DNA of 64,000 nt from Sipunculus nudus (lineage: Eukaryota > Annelida > Sipuncula > Golfingiida > Sipunculidae). The stretch lies in contig CM049310.1 of the NCBI GenBank assembly GCA_026874595.1, forward strand, positions 88,359,556-88,423,555. Reading direction: 5' to 3'. Made by a program: the position numbers and the translations under genes. Shown in pieces: positions 33,560 to 44,030 of this stretch. The notes under the pieces were generated by a model that searched no databases, was not told the origin of the DNA, and saw only the letters and a list, made by a program, of their open reading frames with translations. Position 1 is the stretch's first letter. Each line of letters begins with the position of its first letter.

Positions 33560-35293
33560 TTGAGTCACCATCCTCTGAGAACAAGTCACAAGCCTACAAT
33601 ATTCAACACCGGGTGTGAGTCACCATCCTCTGAGACCATGTTAGAACCCTACAAGGTCATGACTGGGTTTGAGTCACCATCCTCTGAGACCAGGTTACGA
33701 CCCTACAAGGTCATGACCGGGTTTGAGTCACCATCCTCTGAGACCAAGTCACAAGCCTACAAGGTCATGACCGGGTTTGAGTCACCATCATCTGAGACCA
33801 GGTTACAACCCTACAAGGTCATGACCGGGTTTGAGTCACCATCCTCTGAGACCAGGTTACAACCCTACAAGGTCATGACCGGGTTTGAGTCACCATCCTC
33901 TGAGACCAGGTTACAACCCTAGAAGGTCATGACCGGGTTTGAGTCACCATCCTCTGAGACCAAGTCACAAGCCTACAATGTTCAAGACCGCGTGTGAGCC
34001 ACCATCCTCTGAGACCAAGTCACAAGCCTACAATGTTCAAGACCGGGTGTGAGTAACCATCCTCTGAGACCAGGTTACAACCCTACAAGGTAATGACCGG
34101 GTTTGAGTCAACATCCTCTGAGACCAAGTCACAAGCCTACAATGTTCATGACCGGGTGTGAGTCACCATCCTCTGAGACCAGGTTAGAACCCTACAAGGT
34201 CATGACCGGGTTTGAGTCACAATCATCTGAGACCAGGTTACAACCCTACAAGGTCATGACCGGGTTAGAGTCACCAACCTCTGAGACTAGGTTACAACCC
34301 TACAAGGTCAAAACCGGGTTTGAGTCACCATCCTCTGAGACCAGGCTACAACCCTGCAAGGTCATGACCGGGTTTGAGTCACCATCCTCTGAGACCAGGT
34401 TAGAACCCTACAAGGTCAGGACCGGGTTTGAGTCACCATCCTCTGAGACCAGGTTAGAACCCTACAAGGTCATGACCGGGTTTGAGTCACCATCCTCTGA
34501 GACCAGGTTACGACCCTACAAGGTCATGACCGGGTTTGAGTCACCATACTCTGAGACCAGGTTAGAACCCTACAAGGTCATGACCGGGTTTGAGTCACCA
34601 TCCTCTGAGACCAGGTTAGAACCCTACAAGGTCATGACCGGGTTTGAGTCACCATCCTCTGAGACCAAGTCACAAGCCTACAATGTTCAAGACCGGGTGT
34701 GAGTCACCATCCTCTGAGACCAAGTCACAAGCCTACAATGTTCAAGACCGGGTGTGAGTAACCATCCTCTGAGACCAGGTTAGAACCCTACAAGGTCATG
34801 ACCGGGTTTGAGTCACCATCCTCTGAGACAAAGTCGCAAGACTACAAGGTCAGGACCGGGTTTGAGTCACCATCCTCTGAGACCAGGTTACAACCCTACA
34901 AGGTCATGATCGGGTTTGAGTCACCATCCTCTGAGACCAGGTTACAACCCTACAAGGTCATGACCGGGTTTGAGTCACCATCCTCTGGGACCAGGTTAGA
35001 ACCCTACAAGGTCATGACCGGGTTTGAGTCACCATCCTCTGAGACAAAGTCACAAGCCTGCAAGGTCATGACCGGGTTTGAGTCACCATCCTCTGAGACC
35101 AGGTTACAACCCATCAAGTTCATGACCGGGTTTGAGTCACAATCATCTGAGACCAGGTTACAACCCTACAAGGTGATGACCGGGTTAGAGTCATCAACCT
35201 CTGAGACCAGGTTACAACCCTACAAGGTAATGACCGGGTTTGAGTCACCATCCTCTGAGACCAGGTTACAACCCTGCAAGGTCATGACCGGGT
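33560..35293 (+). repeat. Higher-order repeat block b (1,734 bp)
   Basis: Near-identical copy of block a. Differences noticed include ACCGCGTGTGAG against ACCGGGTGTGAG near 33,988, and ATGATCGGG against ATAATCGGG (near 32,146 in block a). Confidence 0.85.
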
Positions 35294-36530
35294 TTGAGTC
35301 ACCATCCTCTGAGAACAAGTCACAAGCCTACAATATTCAACACCGGGTGTGAGTCACCATCCTCTGAGACCATGTTAGAACCCTACAAGGTCATGACTGG
35401 GTTTGAGTCACCATCCTCTGAGACCAGGTTACGACCCTACAAGGTCATGACCGGGTTTGAGTCACCATCCTCTGAGACCAAGTCACAAGCCTACAAGGTC
35501 ATGACCGGGTTTGAGTCACCATCATCTGAGACCAGGTTACAACCCTACAAGGTCATGACCGGGTTTGAGTCACCATCCTCTGAGACCAGGTTACAACCCT
35601 ACAAGGTCATGACCGGGTTTGAGTCACCATCCTCTGAGACCAGGTTACAACCCTAGAAGGTCATGACCGGGTTTGAGTCACCATCCTCTGAGACCAAGTC
35701 ACAAGCCTACAATGTTCAAGACCGGGTGTGAGCCACCATCCTCTGAGACCAAGTCACAAGCCTACAATGTTCAAGACCGGGTGTGAGTAACCATCCTCTG
35801 AGACCAGGTTACAACCCTACAAGGTAATGACCGGGTTTGAGTCAACATCCTCTGAGACCAAGTCACAAGCCTACAATGTTCATGACCGGGTGTGAGTCAC
35901 CATCCTCTGAGACCAGGTTAGAACCCTACAAGGTCATGACCGGGTTTGAGTCACAATCATCTGAGACCAGGTTACAACCCTACAAGGTCATGACCGGGTT
36001 AGAGTCACCAACCTCTGAGACTAGGTTACAACCCTACAAGGTCAAAACCGGGTTTGAGTCACCATCCTCTGAGACCAGGCTACAACCCTGCAAGGTCATG
36101 ACCGGGTTTGAGTCACCATCCTCTGAGACCAGGTTAGAACCCTACAAGGTCAGGACCGGGTTTGAGTCACCATCCTCTGAGACCAGGTTAGAACCCTACA
36201 AGGTCATGACCGGGTTTGAGTCACCATCCTCTGAGACCAGGTTACGACCCTACAAGGTCATGACCGGGTTTGAGTCACCATACTCTGAGACCAGGTTAGA
36301 ACCCTACAAGGTCATGACCGGGTTTGAGTCACCATCCTCTGAGACCAGGTTAGAACCCTACAAGGTCATGACCGGGTTTGAGTCACCATCCTCTGAGACC
36401 AAGTCACAAGCCTACAATGTTCAAGACCGGGTGTGAGTCACCATCCTCTGAGACCAAGTCACAAGCCTACAATGTTCAAGACCGGGTGTGAGTAACCATC
36501 CTCTGAGACCAGGTTACAACCCTACAAGGT
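35294..36530 (+). repeat. Higher-order repeat block c (partial)
   Basis: It repeats blocks a and b from the ATATTCAACACC unit through the GAACCCTACAAGG units to about 36,530, then passes into units without the same order. Confidence 0.75.
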
Positions 36531-38619
36531 AATGACCGGGTTTGAGTCACCATCCTCTGAGACCAGGTTAGAACCCTGCAAGGTCATGACCGGGTTTGAG
36601 TCACCATCCTCTGAGACCAGGTTAGAACCCTACAAGGTCATGACCGGGTTTGAGTCACCATCATCTGAGACCAGGTTACAACCCTACAATGTCATGACCG
36701 GATTAGAGTCACCAACCTCTGAGACTAGGTTACAACCCTACAAGGTCAAAACCGGGTTTGAGTCACCATCCTCTGAGACCAGGTTACAACCCTGCAAGGT
36801 CATGACCGGGTTTGAGTCCCCATCCTCTGAGACCAGGTTAGAACCCTACAAGGTCATGACCGGGTTTGAGTCACCATCATCTGAGACCAGGTTAGAACCC
36901 TACAAGGTCATGACCGGGTTTGAGTCACCATCCTCTGAGACCAGGTTACGACCCTACAAGGCCATGACCGGGTTTGAGTCACCATCCTCAGAGACCAAGT
37001 CACAAGCCTACAAGGTCAGGACCGGGTTTGAGTCAAAATCATCTGAGACCAGGTTACAACCCTACAAGGTCATGACCGGGTTTGAGTCACCATCCTCTGA
37101 GACCAGGTTAGAACCCTACAAGGTCATGACCGGGTTTGAGTCACCATCCTCTGAGACCAAGTCACAAGCCTACAATGTTCAAGACCGGGTGTGAGTCACC
37201 ATCCTCTGAGACCAAGTCACAAGCCTACAATGTTCAAGACCGGGTGTGAGTAACCATCCTCTGTGACCAGGTTAGAACCCTACAAGGTCATGACCGGGTT
37301 TGAGTCACCATCCTCTGAGACCAGGTTACAACCCTACAAGGTCATGACCGGGTTTGAGTCACCATCCTCTGAGACCAGGTTAGAACCCTACAAGGTCATG
37401 ACCGGGTTTGAGTCACCATCCTCTGAGACCAAGTCACAAGCCTACAATGTTCAAGACCGGGTGTGAGTCACCATCCTCTGAGACCAAGTCACAAGCCTAC
37501 AATGTTCAAGACCGGGTGTGAGTAACCATCCTCTGTGACCAGGTTACAACCCTACAAGGTCATGACCGGGTTCGAGTCACCATCCTCTGAGACCAGGTCA
37601 CTACCCTTCAAGGTCATGACCGGGTTTGAATCACCATCCTCTGAGACCAGGTTAGAACCCTACAAGGTCATGACCGGGTTTGAGTCACCATCCTCTGAGG
37701 CCAGGTTACAACCCTACAAGGTCATGACCGGGTATGAGTCACCATCCTCTGAGACCAGGTCACAACCCTACAAGGTCATGACCGGGTTAGAGTCACCATC
37801 CTCTGAGACCAGGTTACAACCCTACAAGGTCATGACCGGGTGTGAGTCACCATCTTCTGAGACCAGGTTACAACTCTTCAAGGTCATGACCGGGTTAGAG
37901 TCACCATCCTCTGAGACCAGGTTACAAGCCTACAAGGTCATGACCGGGTTAGAGTCACCATCCTCTGAGACCAGGTTACAACCCTACAAGGTCAAGACCG
38001 GGTGTGAGTCACCATCCTCTGAGACCAGGTTACAACCCTGCAAGGTCATGACCGGGTTTGAGTCACCATCCTCTGAGACCAGGTTAGAACCCTACAAGGT
38101 CATGACCGGGTTTGAGTCACCATCCTCTGAGGCCAGGTTACAACCCTACAAGGTCATGACCGGGTGTGAGTCACCATCCTCTGAGACCAGGTCACAACCC
38201 TACAAGGTCATGACCGGGTTAGAGTCACCATCCTCTGAGACCAGGTTACAACCCTACAAGGTCATGACCGGGTGTGAGTCACCATCTTCTGAGACCAGGT
38301 AACAACTCTTCAAGGTCATGATCGGGTTTGAGTCACCATCCTCTGAGACCAGGTTACAAGCCTACAAGGTCATGACCGGGTTAGAGTCACCATCCTCTGA
38401 GACCAGGTTACAACCCTACAAGGTCAAGACCGGGTTTGAGTCACCATCCTCTGAGACCAGGTTAGAACCCTACAAGGTCATGACCGGGTTTGAGTCACCA
38501 TCCACTGAGACCAGGTTACAACCCTAGAAGGTCATGACCGGGTTTGAGTCACCATCCTCTGAGACCAGGTTACAAGCCTACAAGGTCATGACCGGGTTTG
38601 AGTCACCATCCTCTGAGAC

Positions 38620-39007
38620 CGAGCCACCACACTACAAGTTCAAGAGCGGGTCATTATCCAACAAGGTCAAGACTGGGTTCCAGTCACAACCCTCCAAGAC
38701 CGAGACACCCCACTACAAGGTCAAGACTGGGTTCGAGTCAACACCCTCCAAGACTGAGTCACCACACTACAAGGTCAAGAGCGGGTTCGAATCACCACCC
38801 GCCGAGACCGAGCCACCACACTACAAGTTCAAGAGCGGGTTCGAATCACCACCCGCCGAGACCAAGTCACCACACTACAAGTTCAAGAGCGGGTTCAAGT
38901 CACCACCCGCCGAGACCAGGTCACCACACTACAAGTTCAAGAGCGGGTTCGAGTCACCACCCGCCGAGACCAGGTCACCACACTACAAGTTCAAGAGCGG
39001 GTTCGAG
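38620..39007 (+). CDS. Diverged 3' sub-array ending in a strong splice-donor-like site (possible exon)
   Basis: The last seven or so 54-bp units read without a stop as SPHYKFKSGFESPPAETR-type repeats, 18 residues each, with variants such as GFQSQPSKTETPHYKVKT. The frame is open from 38,534 and ends at 39,007 with GAG|GTAAGAG, a near-consensus donor. The protein would be a Ser/Pro/Lys-rich low-complexity repeat; I do not recognise a family. Upstream the same frame meets a TAG at 38,525, and no downstream exon is recognisable. It may be a real exon from which the array expanded, or a satellite edge with a chance donor. Confidence 0.25.
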
Positions 39008-40829
39008 GTAAGAGTTTACGCAACCTCAGCATTCAGTGTTTGAATTCTGTTCAGAGTTGACACAATAATTAAAAACCTTACATTCCAACCAAATGTTTTA
39101 GAATCAGTCATATGTAAAATATCATCTGTACAACGGATAGGATTATAAAATATACCAACCTGGTACAATTGGTTGCTAATAAGGAAATGATATATTTGTT
39201 GGTTAATTATTGTAAAGTAGTATGTAAAGCTCTTGAGAGTTTGGCAATATAGGCTGCTTGGGTAACGGTATAATGACGTATGGTTGCACTACGGGCATGG
39301 AACGATGGGTGGCTATAGTACTGGGGGTATGATACTTAAGGTGATTGCTCAGAGTAAGTCACTTTGGTTATTGAAGGCATGACAATAGGCGTGCCTGCTC
39401 AGGGTATTGTGCTATTCCGTAACCATGGCTACTAAAGGAAGGGTCTGATTGAGAATGGGCGCCCCCTCTATTTTGACCAAATAAATATGGAAATAGAATA
39501 AAATCACATTCATTACCGAAGGATTTTGAGTCTGGTACCGTTTTCCTATCTATAAACCTACGTATAAAGTAGTACATATAAAGCTACCCATAAAGTCTAC
39601 GTTCCAGCGTTCCAGGTACACATGTTTACCTATATCAGGGTGTTTAGCCCCCTTTCTAAGATCCGGTATCCGGTCCTGAAATGTATGGTTATATGGTTGA
39701 CTTCTAAGGGTATGGTACTGTGAATAGCAAGTTTTGATCCTATGGGTGACTGTTGCGTGCATGTCACTCCTTGTGGTCACTATCGATACGGCACTACGGG
39801 TGGCTATGGGGATATCCCATGATGAAAAGAAATCTTTTAAACTAAAAACATATAATTGTGAACAAGATATCTACAAATTTAATGAATTATTCCTAACCGC
39901 CCACATTCATCATTAGAGTCCCTCATACCTTATTTATTAAATTTGATAACAGACAAATCGAGGAGGTTTAATCAGACAGAGTAAGCTGAAAACTAGTGTT
40001 CGCTTTTTTTTATATACAAGAGGGGTTGCAGTTCGCGATATTCGCGAAGGGAATTATGGTTAAAATGACACCTTCGCGGGTATGACGCCTAAAGTATACA
40101 GGTGAACGAACTTTTGTAATTTATCCTCACTGGTATGCTTAATATGTTAACCACAAGCCCGCCCATGCAAGTTTAAAGTCGAAAGGCAAAATATTAATAT
40201 TATAAATAATACATACATGTATATCTGTTGTTACGTTTAAGCTAATACTAACATTATAAATAATATATGGGATATTTCATATTGTCTGCCTGTACAGAGA
40301 ACAAGAATTTCTACTCGCCTTGGGTCAAATTGTTTTTGCACATATTAAATAATCAGTGTGGTAATAGGTGTACTATGTATGGGTTACTGCATGGTTGGAT
40401 TGCGAAAATGGAACCCTCGAAAAACAAAGAACAAGTTTAAACCACGAAAAATTACCCTTGGGATATGAAGCCATCCATATTATCTTATAGACGTTAATAT
40501 GTTCGGCTGTCGCAGCTCTGTTTAGTTTAGCTGTAGCAATGTAAGTGTTAGATTAGTCCTTGAGTCGAGTCTTGCTGCTGGCTTGGCAGTGCTGGACACA
40601 GTCATCCCGGCTGAAGAATCAGACCATTTAGCGTGTTCCCAGCATCTGGTGAGGCTGCTTCTGTTGGAGGCTGCCAGCCTAAGCGCTCCTGTTTAGCTAT
40701 CTGCTTCTTGGCCTGTATTTACTTTTTTATATCTACAGCAGTCTTCTCATCTTGATTCAATGTAATCGCGCTGTCCTGTGGAATAACACCTAAACGTGTT
40801 TCAAGACGGGCCATAATCCTGGGATAGGA
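39008..40829. other. No gene seen; loosely repetitive stretch
   Basis: Between 39,230 and 39,830 loose variants of GGTGGCTATRGTACTG / GGTATGGTACTG / GGTGACTGTTGCG recur, suggesting an old decayed tandem repeat. The remainder is unique AT-rich sequence with no long frame. Confidence 0.35.
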
Positions 40830-40990
40830 ACCGGCTCAGATGGTTAAGGGGCGCGTTTTAGAACCTCTTTCACCTATAGGGATTTAAATCATACCCCACT
40901 GACGGTTCCCTAGTGACATGAAATGACTGTAAGGCCGCCAGATTAATCCCAACAGGCTAAACGTAAACCGTCCTTAAGTCAGGTGTATAA
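40830..40990 (+). mobile_element. Degenerate tRNA-derived SINE
   Basis: GGCTCAGATGGTTAAGGGGC is a tRNA-Leu-like A-box region and GGGATTTAAATCATACC a decayed B box. The following AGTGACATGAAATGACTGTA and ATTAATCCCAAC region looks like a SINE body. Ends are approximate and the family differs from the 27.2-kb SINE. Confidence 0.45.
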
Positions 40991-41316
40991 ATTATACATT
41001 ACACTCTGAACCTAGCGTCTTTCATCCTAAAATAATCTGGCTACCGCAGACGATAGTATGGTAAAATCTAGAAGATCTTATTAAATTTCGGAGAAGTGTC
41101 CTCATTTAATGACTTCAGAGTTGAATGAAAATGTCCCTGGATGTACCTATAGGAGCATTTAATACACACGAACTGCGCTTTTTGTTTTTCTTTTTGTATA
41201 TTAATGTTTACAAAAGTTCCAAGCAACAAATTGGTTCCCATAAACTGCCGGCCTTGTGACCATACGCGCTCACATTTTGCATATAAAACTGAAATATATA
41301 TGTTATGAATATATTG

Positions 41317-42097
41317 TGTTACGGAACCTAATATTAACAGATCACGTATGCGTGATGAACACAAATTTTGTAATGGAGATAAAAAATCAGATTCTGTAAC
41401 ACTAGGCAGCGTGAAATGTCTAGGGGAATGAATAAAGAAGTCAGTATTTTTTTTGTTAACAAATAACTATAATTTATTCTTAAAACAACCCTGACAATAC
41501 AATACACTAAATCAATACAATTATACAGTAAAACAACGTTATAGCAACAAGTCAATACAATCACACAGAAAGATAATGGTACAGTACCTCGGTACCAACA
41601 CCATCACAACGATAAGTCCTTTGAATGTAAACTCTCGGAGAATGACAGTCCAGTGGAAAGTTTTTGCAACAACACAGAAAGTAAACTGAAGTCCAAATGT
41701 GTAAAATCCAGGAGAAAGTCTGTGAAACTCTATAATTGCCGCATTCGTCGGATAAGGTCTTAGAATCTGATACACGCTTCTGCATCCGCTGGTATCTGCT
41801 CTGCTGTCTGCCCGGTTCTAAAAAACAGCCCCTTTATATACCTTCACACCCCAAGCCGGGAATTTTCCACTTCTCGAACAGTCTATAAGTTCTTGCACAA
41901 CGCGCGTTTCAGGAATAACCTAGAAAGACATCGCCGTGTGTATCTCCACACACCAGGCTCATCACGTGACCCACGACCAGGCGTGAAAACCCAACGCTCG
42001 CATGACAACAAGATTTCAACCAGTACGGATTAAACATAAAATGTAACAACAACACGAGTTACGCCCGTGTCACACAATAAAAAGAGCACCTGTAACA
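41317..42097 (-). mobile_element. Solo LTR, copy 2 (4-bp TSD ATTG)
   Basis: Reverse-strand copy of the 9.79-kb LTR: left end TGTTACGGAACC, right end GGTGCTCTTT in reverse, closing CTGTAACA at 42,097. ATTG flanks both ends (41,313-41,316 and 42,098-42,101). In element orientation this is CAAT, so it is an independent insertion. The TATA box is kept at 41,832-41,840. It is 781 bp long with no internal retroviral sequence. Confidence 0.85.
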
Positions 42098-42101
42098 ATT
42101 G

Positions 42102-42780
42102 GGATATACTGTTTCAAAAGTATCCAAACCCTCAAGGTGGTTAACTAAACGTAACTACTTTGACCTCTGAAGTAATGCATGTGAATCTGGTTTTATGAAA
42201 AAATGTAGAAAAGAAAAAATGGTTACCAAGGTATATCCCGCCAATATTAACAAAGGATTTGTATTTACCTTAAATCTTGTCTGGTTAATGCCATACTAAT
42301 GGTTTCTTCCAAGACGAGACCCATGGGTTATGGCGCTCAGCAGAGGTGTAATATCAAATAGTATGAACCCAAGCATATTTGTGTTGTAAAAAGGATAAAT
42401 TTCACACTCGGCTGTCGGTCATTGCATTCATATTCGCGGGGTTGAAATTTCGCGAATCACTCTTAAAGTGTTTGGTGATGGTTCAATTTTCGCGACCCCA
42501 CAATACAAAAAAATATACGCAGAGTATAACATTATTATGTGAATAAATTTGAAGAAACGGGACCCTCGGGCAGAAATATAAGAGAACCCCATTTGATTTT
42601 GGAGCACTCCGATTGAGGTAAGCTGACATGTGTCAAATTTGTATTTAAGTTTATTCTTTTTTTGTATTTCGTTTAATTAAAATAACATATTTATGTTTTT
42701 TTAAATAGTATCATTACATAATAAGAAATCGTGAAGTTTTTATGTTTTTTTATTACAGTGAAATGTAAGCGTGGGTTGTC
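42102..42780. other. No gene seen
   Basis: Unique sequence with TTCGCGRRTTT-type motifs near 42,430-42,500 (ATTCGCGGGGTTGAAATTTCGCG), possibly a fragment of a dispersed repeat. Confidence 0.35.
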
Positions 42781-43102
42781 GGTGCAGTGTTAACACAACT
42801 GACTGGTACAATCGTTTGTGTCAACCGGAAATGGTCAGTGACTGCTACAAGGGCAAAGTTTAATCCTCTCGGTCCGACAGCTCGATATTCGCGAGTCGCT
42901 TCGGACTCTTTCACCCTAAGAACCGAGTGTCCGACAGAAATCCCATCCAACACTTTGAAAACCCTGAAAGGTGTTTACCTTTCTACCACTTCCCATTTAC
43001 TACCTGACGAAGAAGCCTATGCGCTTCGAAAGCTGGTGTGTTAATAAACATGTTAGTTTATCTAAAAGGCGTCACCCGACTACAGACTAACTTGGCTATA
43101 CC
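42781..43102 (+). mobile_element. Dispersed-repeat-like block (class uncertain)
   Basis: An 85-codon frame ends LLPDEEAYALRKLVC at TGTTAATAAACATG. A CTGACGAAGAAGCC...CTTCGAAAGCTGG hairpin then an AATAAA is a layout seen at the 3' ends of several retroelements, including Penelope-like ones. There is no GIY-YIG or RT domain. Both the class and the ends are uncertain. Confidence 0.25.

Positions 43103-43103
<1 letters not shown>

Positions 43104-43154
<51 letters not shown>
43104..43154. repeat. (TA)n microsatellite
   Basis: Uninterrupted TA dinucleotides. Confidence 0.95.
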
Positions 43155-43158
<4 letters not shown>

Positions 43159-43297
43159 CCTCGGACGAGCCCTTGATACAGGGGACCCATTTTCGAGGTG
43201 GTCGTGTAAGTGAGGTCTGATATAGGAAGCAAAACCGAATTAGGAATGTGAAAATGTGGTCGTTAATTTGAGGTGGTCGGTTGGCGAGGTTTTACTG

Positions 43298-43298
<1 letters not shown>
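43155..43298. mobile_element. pogo-like element remnant between TA tracts
   Basis: GAGGTGGTCGTGTAAG, GTGGTCGTTAATTTGAGG and the right end GCGAGGTTTTACTGTA match the GTGGTCGTGTTAGCGGGG theme and TTTCACTGTA end of the element at 49,444-50,323. The left end is missing in the TA tract. Confidence 0.5.
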
Positions 43299-43359
<61 letters not shown>

Positions 43360-43400
43360 CATATATATATATACATATAAATATATATAAATATATATAT
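43299..43400. repeat. (TA)n microsatellite, interrupted
   Basis: TA dinucleotides with periodic CA and AAA interruptions. Confidence 0.9.
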
Positions 43401-43739
43401 TCTTTCAGTGTATTGGTAGATTTATGTGATTGTTTGTGGGAACGCGTGTATTCGTGCCATTAGATAATTATCCGATAAGCTCGATCTTGATTTCATTTTC
43501 CGGACACCCCTGGACAATGAATCTTCCATATCAGAAATTAAGGAAGTATCCCATTCGCCCCGGACCTAATGAAGCTCCTTTTAACTCTACATTCGTTCAG
43601 GCTTCCAGACAATTTACCATCAAATATTCATGGTCTTCCTCTTCAATAATACCCTCTTTTTTACAATGAGGGACTGTGCTGAATAAGAATAAAGGTATTT
43701 TTATCAGATGTCGTTCGCAGACCCTGCTCTTTACGTTTT

Positions 43740-44030
43740 TGTCTTAAGTGTTTTATTTTTATTATTATTAAGCCTTTGGTTTATTTTATTATTATTAAAG
43801 TTTTATCGTTTTGTTATTATTATCAAGGTTTTTAGTGTTCCATTAATATTAAAGATAAATTATTTTATTATTACTTTTATAAAGGATTTACTGTTTTATT
43901 ATCATTAATGTTTTACTGTTTTATTATTACTATGAAGGTTTTATTAATGCTATGGTTTTACTTATTATTATCATTATTAAGGTTCTAGAATTATAATTAT
44001 CGTTGTTAAGGTTTTTTTTTTATATTTTTA
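43740..44030. repeat. Degenerate TTTTATTATTA-rich tandem sequence
   Basis: Loose units of the type GGTTTTATTATTATTA, with AAG or AGG joints, recur every 25-35 bp. It is old and diverged. Confidence 0.5.

Larger units (their letters stand above)
29622..39007 (+). repeat. 54-bp tandem array, about 173 units, with an 18-codon open frame
   Basis: The consensus unit is 54 bp and reads in one frame as MTGFESPSSETRLQPYKV. Three parts are visible. A degenerate left edge (29,622-29,816) has a poly-C run near 29,779. The main array runs to about 38,600. A diverged right edge (38,620-39,007) reads KFKSGFESPPAETRSPHY. Most units hold TGAGTCA and AAGGTCATGACC. Variant sites include CAA/GAA/CGA, AGGTTA/AAGTCA, TTT/TTA/TGT and ATG/AGG/AAG; most change the amino acid, which fits a satellite better than a selected protein. 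TAG stops (CCCTAG at 31,158, 33,919, 35,653, 38,525), a TAA near 38,299 and 55-bp units break the frame. The longest uninterrupted frame is 361 codons (32,533-33,618). No signal peptide or known domain is seen. Confidence 0.9.

Noticed and set aside
29817-38527. Reading the whole array as one large repeat-protein gene
   Set aside because: Repeated TAG/TAA stops and 55-bp units break the frame, most unit differences change the amino acid, and no start, signal or intron pattern is convincing.
29622-39007. CRISPR-like array
   Set aside because: There are no spacers: units are contiguous, 54-55 bp, with gradual variation, in a eukaryotic context.
38598-39011. 137-codon His/Ser/Arg/Pro-rich frame overlapping the sub-array
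   Set aside because: It is the alternative frame of the same 54-bp repeat.
42781-43102. Possible hammerhead ribozyme core (CTGACGA, a hairpin, then CGAAA at about 43,008-43,033)
   Set aside because: Stem II is shifted by an unpaired A, and no sequence pairing to form stem III or a suitable cleavage site was found around it. Only the hairpin remains.
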